Shown: piece by piece, positions 6,123-11,552 of the stretch
Layout of the letters: every line of letters starts with the position of its first letter
Position numbering within the stretch: position 1 is the stretch's first letter
NCBI GenBank assembly: GCA_002344345.1
Contig: DDTL01000158.1
Location: 1-11,552, forward strand
Length of the DNA: 11,552 bases
Source of the DNA: Saprospiraceae bacterium UBA2365
GTDB taxonomy: Bacteria > Bacteroidota > Bacteroidia > Chitinophagales > Saprospiraceae
Direction of reading: 5' to 3'
The notes under the pieces: generated by a model
Database searches by the model: none
Told to the model about the DNA's origin: nothing
What the model saw: only the letters and a program-made list of their open reading frames with translations
Translations under genes and position numbers: made by a program

Positions 6123-7373
6123 ATGACAAATAATTTTACCCCAATTAAAACCACCGAAAGGATCCAATTGCTCGATGCATTGCGAGGCCTTGCTATTTTT
6201 GGTATTCTGATGGTCAATATGCCACTGATGTATGCCCCCATTTCCAAAATTCTGGCAGGAGCGGAGGAAAATCTTTCAACACCCGGTATCATCGGAGAAT
6301 CCCTGATCAAACTGTTTTTTGAAGGCAAATTCTATGTGCTGTTCTCCATGCTTTTCGGCTACGGCTTTTACATTTTTATGCAGAAAAGCACACCCGAAAA
6401 GAGCATTTTGCCCACATTCACGAGACGCCTGTTCTTTTTACTTCTTTTCGGTCTGACCCATGTAGTCCTGCTTTGGGCAGGAGACATCCTCGTATTCTAT
6501 GCCCTTTTCGGATTTTTACTCATACTTTTCAGGAATTCATCCAATAAAAAGATCATCGGGTGGTCCATCGCATTTATTTCAATACCCAGTCTGCTCAGCA
6601 TCTTCGGAGTAGTGATGATGGCCATTTTCATAGCAGTTCCACAGGCACAGGAAAGCATTCAGGCAAGCAATGAACAGAGCGCCGAAACCATGAAATCCCT
6701 GATCGAACAGGCATATCAGGTGTATTCCTCCGGCAGTTTTGCCGAAATCATCTCCATACGTCTGAAAGAATACCTGGCGCTGTTGCCCGGACTATTCTTC
6801 TTTTACCCGGTGGTGATGGGTATGTTCCTCCTCGGATTTTACGCTGCCCGCAGGCAACTGATCGCTCAATACCGGGAACACCTGGCTTTGTTCAGGCGAA
6901 TGTTCAGATGGACTTTGCCCATAGGCCTGCTCACCAGCCTGTTCTATGCCTTTTCTTATTATAAAACAGACTACTCCATGCCCGACGCCTGGTCAGCGCT
7001 GAGCACCGTCGGACATACCCTTTCCGGGATTTTACTGGCCCTCGCCTATGTATCAGGCATGGTGCTGCTTTTTGCAAAAGGAAAAATGAACTTCCTGTTC
7101 AAATGGCTTTCACCGGTTGGACAGATGGCATTGACCAATTACATCATGCATTCGGTCATCACCGCCATCCTTTTCCATTCCTACGGTTTCGGGCTGTTTG
7201 GGAAAATAAGTGTATGGGAAGGCATTGGATTGACCGTTGTGATATTTTCGGCACAGATACCTTTGAGCAAATGGTGGCTGAGTAAATTCCTGTACGGGCC
7301 GCTGGAATGGCTCTGGCGCAGCCTCACCTACCTGAAAATACAACCATTCAAAAGAAGTAAAAATATAGCATAG
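6123..7373 (+). CDS. DUF418 / YeiB-type multi-pass membrane protein
   Basis: A 416-residue inner-membrane protein with roughly eight to ten hydrophobic segments. Family signatures visible are RIQLLDALRGLAIFGILMVN (residues 13-32), LFFEGKFYVLFSMLFGYGF (64-82), RRLFFLLLFGLTHVVLLWAG (101-120) and the C-terminal DUF418 region with PVGQMALTNYIMHS (331-344), closing with GPLEWLWRSLTY (392-403). Length is normal for the family. The ATG at 6123 is chosen because the upstream in-frame GTG at 6096 lies inside the CTCTGTG repeat and would add nine residues not expected in the family. No Shine-Dalgarno is evident. The biochemical role is unknown; a transport or envelope function is often assumed for the family without direct proof. 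The gene stands alone, flanked by repeat-bearing spacers. Confidence 0.9.
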   Translation: MTNNFTPIKTTERIQLLDALRGLAIFGILMVNMPLMYAPISKILAGAEENLSTPGIIGESLIKLFFEGKFYVLFSMLFGYGFYIFMQKSTPEKSILPTFTRRLFFLLLFGLTHVVLLWAGDILVFYALFGFLLILFRNSSNKKIIGWSIAFISIPSLLSIFGVVMMAIFIAVPQAQESIQASNEQSAETMKSLIEQAYQVYSSGSFAEIISIRLKEYLALLPGLFFFYPVVMGMFLLGFYAARRQLIAQYREHLALFRRMFRWTLPIGLLTSLFYAFSYYKTDYSMPDAWSALSTVGHTLSGILLALAYVSGMVLLFAKGKMNFLFKWLSPVGQMALTNYIMHSVITAILFHSYGFGLFGKISVWEGIGLTVVIFSAQIPLSKWWLSKFLYGPLEWLWRSLTYLKIQPFKRSKNIA

Positions 7374-7475
7374 TGAATTTGAAATACTCCTTTTTATAAT
7401 ATGAAGTTGTTTAAAAATGTATTTTAATGCTTGCAAACAAATCATTGAAAGCACTGACGAAGCAAGCATGATATT

Positions 7476-7514
7476 CTCTGTGAAACTCAGTGTATTCCTC
7501 TGCGAAACTCTGTG
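7476..7514 (+). repeat. CTCTGTG heptad block (10-12-10)
   Basis: Heptads start at 7476 (CTCTGTG), 7486 (CTCAGTG), 7498 (CTCTGCG) and 7508 (CTCTGTG), spaced 10, 12 and 10 nt. The spacing equals that of the block at 6070-6108 although the linkers and two of the words differ. It sits in the 199-bp gap between the DUF418 and GNAT/YoaP genes; nothing else was seen in that gap, and no terminator was recognised. Confidence 0.8.
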
Positions 7515-7572
7515 TTACAAGAATATAGTCAAATAGTAACTCTGATCATTAGCTTAATAAAAAACATGCATC

Positions 7573-8352
7573 ATGTGCAATTTCATCAAACTCCATCCCG
7601 ATAACATCGACTCCGAACACATCTGTTGCGCCTTTTCCGATAAAAAATGCGCCCAGGGCTACCAGATGAAAAAGGATTGGCTAAAGGCCGAATTTCAGAA
7701 AGGCTATGTATTCAGACGGCTTGACGCCAGGGCCAAGGTATTCCTGGAATACGGGCCGGCGGAATCCGCCTGGGTTCCGGTAGATGCACCAGGTTACCTG
7801 TTGATGAACTGCTTCTGGGTTTCCGGGCAATATAAAGGCAAAGGACATGCAAAGGCATTGCTCCAAAGCGCCCTGGATGATGCAGCTCAACACGGCAAAC
7901 ATGGCCTGGTCACGGTCGTTGGTACCCCAAAATATACTTTCATGAGCGACACCAAATGGTTGCTGAGACAGGGCTTTCATGAGGTCGAAAGCACAAGAGA
8001 CGGCTTCAGCCTGCTTGTCAGAAAGCTGCATGACGATGCGCCCGATCCTACATTTCTGCCAGTGGTCAAGCAGCCACCCGTACCGGTGAGATCCGGCCTC
8101 ACGGTGTATTATTCCAATCGCTGTCCCTTCACGGAATACTATGTCCGTGAGGAATTGACCAAAGCAGCCGGCAATAGAGAACTGGCATTGGATATCGTGC
8201 ATCTGACCACCATGGAACAGGCACGTTCGGCTCCGTCACCTGCCACCATTTTCAGCCTGTTTCTGGATGGCAGGTTCATCACCACGGACGTAAGCGTTTG
8301 CCTGGATAATCGTTTTGATAATATCATAAATAAAGCATTGAAAAATAGCTAA
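7573..8352 (+). CDS. GNAT N-acetyltransferase with C-terminal YoaP-like region
   Basis: A 259-residue cytosolic protein with two parts. Residues about 1-150 are a GNAT acyltransferase domain: the acetyl-CoA motif is Q86-Y-K-G89-K-G91-H-A93 after the strand LLMNCFWVSG, and the helix AKALLQSALDDAAQHG follows. Residues about 170-259 contain a thioredoxin-like start (LTVYYSNRCPFTEYY, with C184-P185) and a YoaP-type end (TIFSLFLDGRFITTDV). The N-terminus is cysteine-rich (C2, C18, C19, C26). The overall arrangement matches GNAT/YoaP proteins known in Bacillota and Bacteroidota; the acetyl acceptor is unknown. The ATG at 7573 gives the family-like MCNFIKLHPDNI. The final codons AGC TAA lie within the first octad of the 8-nt array that follows, so the repeat supplies the stop codon. 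Confidence 0.85.
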   Translation: MCNFIKLHPDNIDSEHICCAFSDKKCAQGYQMKKDWLKAEFQKGYVFRRLDARAKVFLEYGPAESAWVPVDAPGYLLMNCFWVSGQYKGKGHAKALLQSALDDAAQHGKHGLVTVVGTPKYTFMSDTKWLLRQGFHEVESTRDGFSLLVRKLHDDAPDPTFLPVVKQPPVPVRSGLTVYYSNRCPFTEYYVREELTKAAGNRELALDIVHLTTMEQARSAPSPATIFSLFLDGRFITTDVSVCLDNRFDNIINKALKNS

Positions 8353-8537
8353 ATAGCTGAGTAGCTAATTAGCTTTTTAGTCTGTTAGTCTATCAGGCAT
8401 ATACAGAACAAATCGCTAAAAGACTAAATCGCTAATAGACTAAATGCTAAAAGACTAAATCGCTAAAAGACTAAATCGCTAAAAGACTAACAGACTAAAT
8501 ACCTAACAAACTTAACAACTAACAAACTAAATACCTG
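8346..8537. repeat. 8-nt-phased TAG/CTA array filling the gap between two genes
   Basis: On the left, TAG (as TAGCT or TAGTCT) starts at 8346, 8354, 8362, 8370, 8378 and 8386, exactly every 8 nt. After a short break, CTA starts at 8416 and then every 8 nt to 8527, with one 7-nt step at 8447 and one decayed unit (CTT) at 8511; a decayed CTG unit follows at 8535. The core right-hand unit is AATCGCTAAAAGACTA (16 nt). The 16-mer at 8376-8391 is the exact reverse complement of 8484-8499, so the halves can pair. The array runs from the last codons of the GNAT/YoaP gene to four bases before the next ATG, replacing any ordinary leader. Confidence 0.9.
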
Positions 8538-8541
8538 AAAA

Positions 8542-8994
8542 ATGATCACTCAAAAACAAATCACAGCATTTTTAGCATGCAAAAACCTCGCCATCGCCGG
8601 CGCTTCCAGGGATAAAAAGAAGTTTGGCAACCAGGTGATGCACGAACTTATGCGCAAAGGTTTCACAGTTTTTCCGGTCAACCCGGGTGCAGAAGAGATA
8701 GATGGCTTGAAAGTCTATCCGGATGTGCTTTCCCTGCCGGAAGCAGTCGAAAGCGTTTTGATCGTAACGCCCAAAGCAAAGACAAAGTCCATGCTGGAAC
8801 AGGCATTGCAAAAAGGCATCAAACACATCTGGATACAGCAGATGGCTGACTCGCCCGAAGCCCTGGATTATGCCACTGAAAACGGAATGGATGTCATCTA
8901 TGGAAAATGCATCCTGATGCATGCCGGACCAGTCAAAGGCGTACATGGTTTTCACCGCTTTTTTATGAAACTATTCGGTAAGATGCCGAAATAG
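8542..8994 (+). CDS. CoA-binding Rossmann-fold protein (CoA_binding_2 / YccU-like)
   Basis: A 150-residue single-domain protein of the succinyl-CoA-synthetase-alpha-like CoA-binding family. Visible landmarks are the first strand and glycine turn NLAIAGASRDKKKFGNQV (residues 15-32), FPVNPG (44-49), SVLIVTPK (71-78), HIWIQQ (95-100) and the family end GKCILMHAGPVKGVHGFHRF (121-140). Length is normal and the domain looks complete. These stand-alone proteins are thought to bind CoA or acyl-CoA in the cytosol; no reaction is established. The start at 8542 is placed by the domain and lies directly after the 8-nt-phased array, with no recognisable ribosome-binding site. The GNAT/YoaP gene 189 nt upstream also binds a CoA cofactor, but functional coupling is only a guess. 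Confidence 0.9.
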   Translation: MITQKQITAFLACKNLAIAGASRDKKKFGNQVMHELMRKGFTVFPVNPGAEEIDGLKVYPDVLSLPEAVESVLIVTPKAKTKSMLEQALQKGIKHIWIQQMADSPEALDYATENGMDVIYGKCILMHAGPVKGVHGFHRFFMKLFGKMPK

Positions 8995-9100
8995 ATCGGA
9001 TATTTTAATTTAAGTAATAGTTTAAGTAACGAATGTTAAACAACTGTTATATAAATATTTAATATCTTAAAAAAGATAAATGCTAATGGTGAGATCAATG

Positions 9101-9172
9101 CTCCGTGGCTCTACGTGTAATTTCCTATTTGTTACACAGAGTTACACAGAGAAGTCACAGAGAACCACAGAG
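9101..9172. repeat. CACAGAG-family palindromic element, copy 1
   Basis: The left arm has CTCCGTG at 9101 and CTACGTG at 9111 (10 apart). The right arm has CACAGAG at 9135, 9145, 9156 and 9166 (10-11-10). GTGTAA (9115-9120) and TTACAC (9132-9137) form the innermost stem around an 11-nt loop. Confidence 0.85.
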
Positions 9173-9216
9173 GGTTTATTTTGATGCACTCTAAAAATAT
9201 CAACTATGCAAAATTT

Positions 9217-9277
9217 CTCCGTGGCCCTCTGTGCCTGCTCCGTGGCTCTCCGTGTAATTTTCTCCTGTTAATTACAC
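9217..9277. repeat. CACAGAG-family element, copy 2 (reverse arm dominant)
   Basis: Heptads CTCCGTG, CTCTGTG, CTCCGTG and CTCCGTG start at 9217, 9227, 9238 and 9248: the same 10-11-10 ruler in the opposite orientation to copy 1's right arm. GTGTAAT (9252-9258) can pair with ATTACAC (9271-9277). The right arm is otherwise almost absent, with only a partial heptad (CACAGAA) at 9275. Confidence 0.85.
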
Positions 9278-9304
9278 AGAAATTATAATCAAGCGTTGAG
9301 CTTT

Positions 9305-9376
9305 TTCAGTGGCCCTCAGTGTAATTTCCTTTTTGTTACTCAAAGCTACACAGAGAAGTCACTGAGAACCACTGAG
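9305..9376. repeat. CACAGAG-family palindromic element, copy 3, with matched arm changes
   Basis: The left arm has TTCAGTG (9305) and CTCAGTG (9315). The right arm has CTCAAAG (9339), CACAGAG (9349), CACTGAG (9360) and CACTGAG (9370), spaced 10-11-10. The two outer right heptads carry CTGAG and the two left heptads carry CAGTG, so both arms differ from copy 1 in complementary ways. The left arm 9305-9321 agrees with the reverse complement of 9360-9376 at 14 of 17 positions. Confidence 0.85.
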
Positions 9377-9516
9377 GGTGTTCTGATTTTTTTAATGTAA
9401 AAAATTCTCACTTGAGGAAATAAAAACTTGCCGGTGAATTACTAAATTCATGCATTCAATTCTCACACCAAAAATAAGTTTTCGAAACACTTGATAAAAA
9501 TTTAAAATGGATCTTT

Positions 9517-9735
9517 GTACCTATGTGGTCAAAAAAATTAAACACCTAGTCACACAGGTTCCTATGTACCTATGTGGTCAAAAAAAAAAATAAACACATA
9601 GACACATAGAACCCTATGTACCTATGTGGTGAAAAATAAATTGAACACTTCACGACATAGATCCCTATGTACCTATGTGGTGAAAAATTCTTTTACCACA
9701 TAGAAACATAGATACATAGGCGCACATAGATTCAG
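9517..9735. repeat. ACATAG-word array, several opposed arms
   Basis: Four units contain GTACCTATGTGGT, with GTAC at 9517, 9566, 9618 and 9669 (steps 49, 52, 51). Each is followed by an A-run; between them lie forward words of varying quality, such as ACATAG at 9596 and 9604. The last arm has ACATAG at 9698, 9706, 9714 and 9724 (8-8-10), the mirror of 173-204. CTATGT pairs inside the units keep the 8-nt step (9562/9570, 9614/9622). Confidence 0.88.
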
Positions 9736-9840
9736 CATGCAACGGGAAACAGGTGTCATCCGTGTTCCCCCACCAATTGTGCCCATTTGTGGAAAAAACC
9801 ACCTCCAACATGTTCTAACTATATATTTAATTTTCTTTTA

Positions 9841-9848
9841 TATATTTG
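9841..9848 (+). promoter_or_regulatory. Candidate -7 element of a carA promoter
   Basis: TATATTTG matches the Bacteroidota -7 consensus TAnnTTTG and lies about 90 nt before the carA ATG in AT-rich DNA. No good TTTG -33 element is found at the expected distance upstream, so the call is tentative. Confidence 0.3.
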
Positions 9849-9938
9849 TTGAAATATTAATCATCTCTCCTTTTTGAAAATAAGAAAACTACAATTGAAA
9901 AGTATTAAGGATTTTCTTATTGTTCAAAATATTTCCTC

Positions 9939-11024
9939 ATGAATCAACCCATTGCTGCAAGACTGATCCTTGAAAACGGTAAGGAATTCTCCGGCAAATC
10001 CTTCGGTTACCCCGGATCCATCGCCGGAGAAGTGGTCTTCAACACGGCCATGACCGGTTACCCGGAAAGCCTCACCGACCCTTCCTACAAAGGACAGATC
10101 CTAATATCCACCTTTCCCCTGATCGGCAACTACGGTGTCCCGCCTGCCAAAACAGACCAACACGGTCTCATGCAATACCTCGAATCCGACCAGATCCACA
10201 TCAGCGGCCTGGTGATCTCGGATTATTCATTTGAATACAGCCACTGGAACGCCATGAAGAGCCTGGGCGACTGGTTCGTGGAAAATAGGATCCCTGCCAT
10301 CTTCGGCATCGACACGCGTGCCCTCACCAAAGTCCTCCGGGAAAGCGGTTGCATGCTGGGCAAGATCGTCATCGATGAGGATGTGGACTGGTACGACCCC
10401 AATCAGGACAACCTGGTCGACCTGGTGAGCATCAAGGAAAAGATCACTTACGGAACCGGCAGATACCGCATCCTGCTGATCGATTGCGGGGTGAAATACA
10501 ACATCATCCGCAGCCTCCTGAAATATGACACAACCGTGATCCGGGTTCCCTGGAACCACAACATTCAATCCGAAAATTACGATGGTCTGTTCATCTCCAA
10601 TGGCCCGGGCGATCCGGTCATGTGCAAAGAAACCATTTCACAGCTGGAAACAGCTTTGGGCAGGCCCGAACCGATCTTCGGCATCTGCCTTGGAAGTCAG
10701 TTGCTGGGTATTGCGAGCGGCGCCAATACCTACAAGCTCAAATACGGACATCGCAGCCATAATCAGCCGGTGATCGAGCATGGAACCAACCACTGCTACA
10801 TCACATCCCAGAATCACGGTTACGCCGTAGATCACTCCCAACTGAAAGCAGATTGGGAACCCTATTTCATCAACCTGAACGATCAGACTTGTGAGGGCAT
10901 CCGCCACCGGTCCCAACCTGTCTTTGCCACGCAGTTCCATCCGGAAGCGTCCGGTGGCCCGACAGACACCGCCTTCCTGTTTGAAAACTTCATCGATGAA
11001 ATAAAGAAAAATTTGAAAATTTGA
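9939..11024 (+). CDS. carA: Carbamoyl-phosphate synthase small (glutaminase) subunit
   Basis: A 361-residue cytosolic protein that hydrolyses glutamine and passes ammonia to the large subunit, feeding pyrimidine and arginine synthesis. The N-terminal CarA-specific domain shows ARLILENGKEFSGKSFGYPG (residues 7-26), VVFNTAMTGYPESLTDPSY (32-50) and FGIDTRALTKVLRE (122-135). The class I glutamine amidotransferase domain starts near 177 and contains ISNGPGDP (219-226), nucleophile C250 in GICLGSQ, and H334 and E336 in QFHPEAS. SQNHGYAVD (290-298) is also typical. All catalytic residues are present and length is normal. The ATG at 9939 matches the expected N-terminus. carB is absent from the remaining 528 bp, so any carB lies further on. 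The coding DNA looks more GC-rich than its surroundings. Confidence 0.97.
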   Translation: MNQPIAARLILENGKEFSGKSFGYPGSIAGEVVFNTAMTGYPESLTDPSYKGQILISTFPLIGNYGVPPAKTDQHGLMQYLESDQIHISGLVISDYSFEYSHWNAMKSLGDWFVENRIPAIFGIDTRALTKVLRESGCMLGKIVIDEDVDWYDPNQDNLVDLVSIKEKITYGTGRYRILLIDCGVKYNIIRSLLKYDTTVIRVPWNHNIQSENYDGLFISNGPGDPVMCKETISQLETALGRPEPIFGICLGSQLLGIASGANTYKLKYGHRSHNQPVIEHGTNHCYITSQNHGYAVDHSQLKADWEPYFINLNDQTCEGIRHRSQPVFATQFHPEASGGPTDTAFLFENFIDEIKKNLKI

Positions 11025-11113
11025 ATCCCGACGATGAATGTACTGACGAATGCTAACGATGCTTTGCATATCAGTACTTATCAGGCTAACTTGTCAGCAT
11101 TTTCAATCGGGAT
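11025..11113 (+). other. Nested inverted repeats immediately after carA
   Basis: ATCCCGA (11025-11031), directly after the stop codon, pairs with TCGGGAT (11107-11113). GTACTGA (11040-11046) pairs with TCAGTAC (11071-11077), and inside it ATGC-TTT-GCAT (11059-11069) forms a small hairpin. The stems nest without conflict. No T-run follows, so this is not a standard terminator. It could be a 3' structured RNA region or another repeat. Confidence 0.5.
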
Positions 11114-11146
11114 CTTGGAGATTCGAAGATTAAAAATGAAAAGAAA

Positions 11147-11347
11147 TTTCCCGCAGATCTCGCAGATTTTCGCAGATTTTTGAAGTTATACGAATTGCAG
11201 TTTATTGTAGGGTATTATTTACGAAGTGAGCCTCAGAGTTTAAATTTTTTGAAATGAAATAATAATAGGATTTTTTCGCTAATTCTCGAAGACTTTTTTG
11301 TAATCAAGAAGTTAATATCTGCGTTGATCTGCGAGATCTGCGGGAAA
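11147..11347. repeat. CGCAGAT-word inverted repeat (21-bp perfect arms)
   Basis: Positions 11147-11167 and 11327-11347 are exact reverse complements (21 nt), 159 nt apart. The left arm has CGCAGAT at 11152, 11161 and 11171 (9-10). The right arm has ATCTGCG at 11317, 11327 and 11336 (10-9), a mirror of the left. The enclosed DNA is AT-rich and has no gene. The architecture matches the other short-word families but the word is different. The 528 bp after carA contain no other supported feature except the adjoining repeats. Confidence 0.88.
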
Positions 11348-11402
11348 CAAAAAAAGTCATTTAAAAGTCTGCATGATTTTAAAATGAATTAAATTGTATT
11401 TA

Positions 11403-11552
11403 CTATGTGCCTATGTGGTGAAAAAAATACATGAACCACATAGAAACATAGGAACATAGATACACATAGTAATGGATATGATCAGCTTCTATGTGCCTAT
11501 GTGGTGATAAAAAAATACATGAACCACTTAGAAACATAGGAACATAGATACA
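11403..11552. repeat. Two direct copies of an ACATAG-word hairpin, second cut by window end
   Basis: In copy 1, CTATGTGGT (11411-11419) pairs with ACCACATAG (11435-11443) around a 15-nt A-rich loop. CTATGT words start at 11403 and 11411, and ACATAG words at 11438, 11446, 11454 and 11464 (8-8-10). Copy 2 begins at 11489, 86 nt later, is almost identical (for example CACTTAG for CACATAG) and runs off the window edge. Confidence 0.88.

Larger units (their letters stand above)
8995..9938. other. 944-bp gene-free spacer before carA, dominated by two repeat families
   Basis: No gene is seen on either strand. It begins with about 100 bp of AT-rich DNA and continues with three CACAGAG-family elements (9101-9376). 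A plain stretch (9377-9516) follows, then a run of ACATAG-family elements (9517-9735) and a final AT-rich leader with a candidate carA promoter element. The repeats are listed separately. I see no clear terminator for the CoA-binding gene. Confidence 0.8.

Noticed and set aside
7681..8202. Minus-strand 173-codon open frame opposite the GNAT/YoaP gene
   Set aside because: The plus-strand frame carries the GNAT motif and YoaP-like end; the antisense product shows no domain.
8995..9938. tRNA or other classical RNA gene in the long spacer
   Set aside because: No cloverleaf or known RNA motif is visible; all structure found is explained by the repeat arms.
10227..10568. Minus-strand 113-codon open frame inside carA
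   Set aside because: It is antisense to clearly conserved CarA sequence and is a shadow of its codon use.

Overview
The window looks like chromosomal DNA from a member of the Bacteroidota. The main evidence is a secreted protein ending in a type IX secretion (T9SS) sorting domain. Supporting signs are start codons without clear Shine-Dalgarno sequences, a TAnnTTTG-type promoter element upstream of carA, and AT-rich, repeat-loaded intergenic DNA. No species is recognisable from the sequence alone.

Layout. Positions 1-686 are non-coding and full of short-word repeats. A tightly coupled minus-strand pair follows: a HEPN-family protein (1036-1437) and an MNT-family nucleotidyltransferase (687-1034), together a HepT/MntA-type toxin-antitoxin module. 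Behind its 5' end lies a gene-free stretch (1438-2712) with an array of about 4.4 copies of a 168-bp unit studded with GAA-triloop hairpins. Next is a 930-residue secreted M14 zinc carboxypeptidase on the minus strand (2713-5505). After a repeat-rich divergent spacer, four plus-strand genes follow: a DUF418/YeiB-type membrane protein (6123-7373), a GNAT acetyltransferase with a C-terminal YoaP-like region (7573-8352), a small CoA-binding Rossmann protein (8542-8994) and carA, the glutaminase subunit of carbamoyl-phosphate synthetase (9939-11024). carB is not in the window.

The genes do not form an obvious single pathway. Only the HEPN/MNT pair is clearly an operon; the others are separated by 190-940 bp of repeats. 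The secreted carboxypeptidase fits peptide scavenging, and carA feeds pyrimidine and arginine synthesis.

The most unusual content is non-coding. All five gene-free stretches of more than 300 bp, and both shorter spacers of about 190-200 bp, carry repetitive palindromic DNA. Several of these elements belong to families with one architecture but unrelated sequence. Each uses its own 3-7 nt word, repeated with a fixed spacing ruler and usually present as opposed arms: ACATAG at 8-8-10, CACAGAG at 10-11-10 or 10-12-10, CGCAGAT at 9-10, and TAG/CTA every 8 nt. The rulers are kept even where the word changes, and in at least one copy both arms changed together. This set of arrays, together with the 168-bp hairpin array, is the best candidate here for something undescribed.
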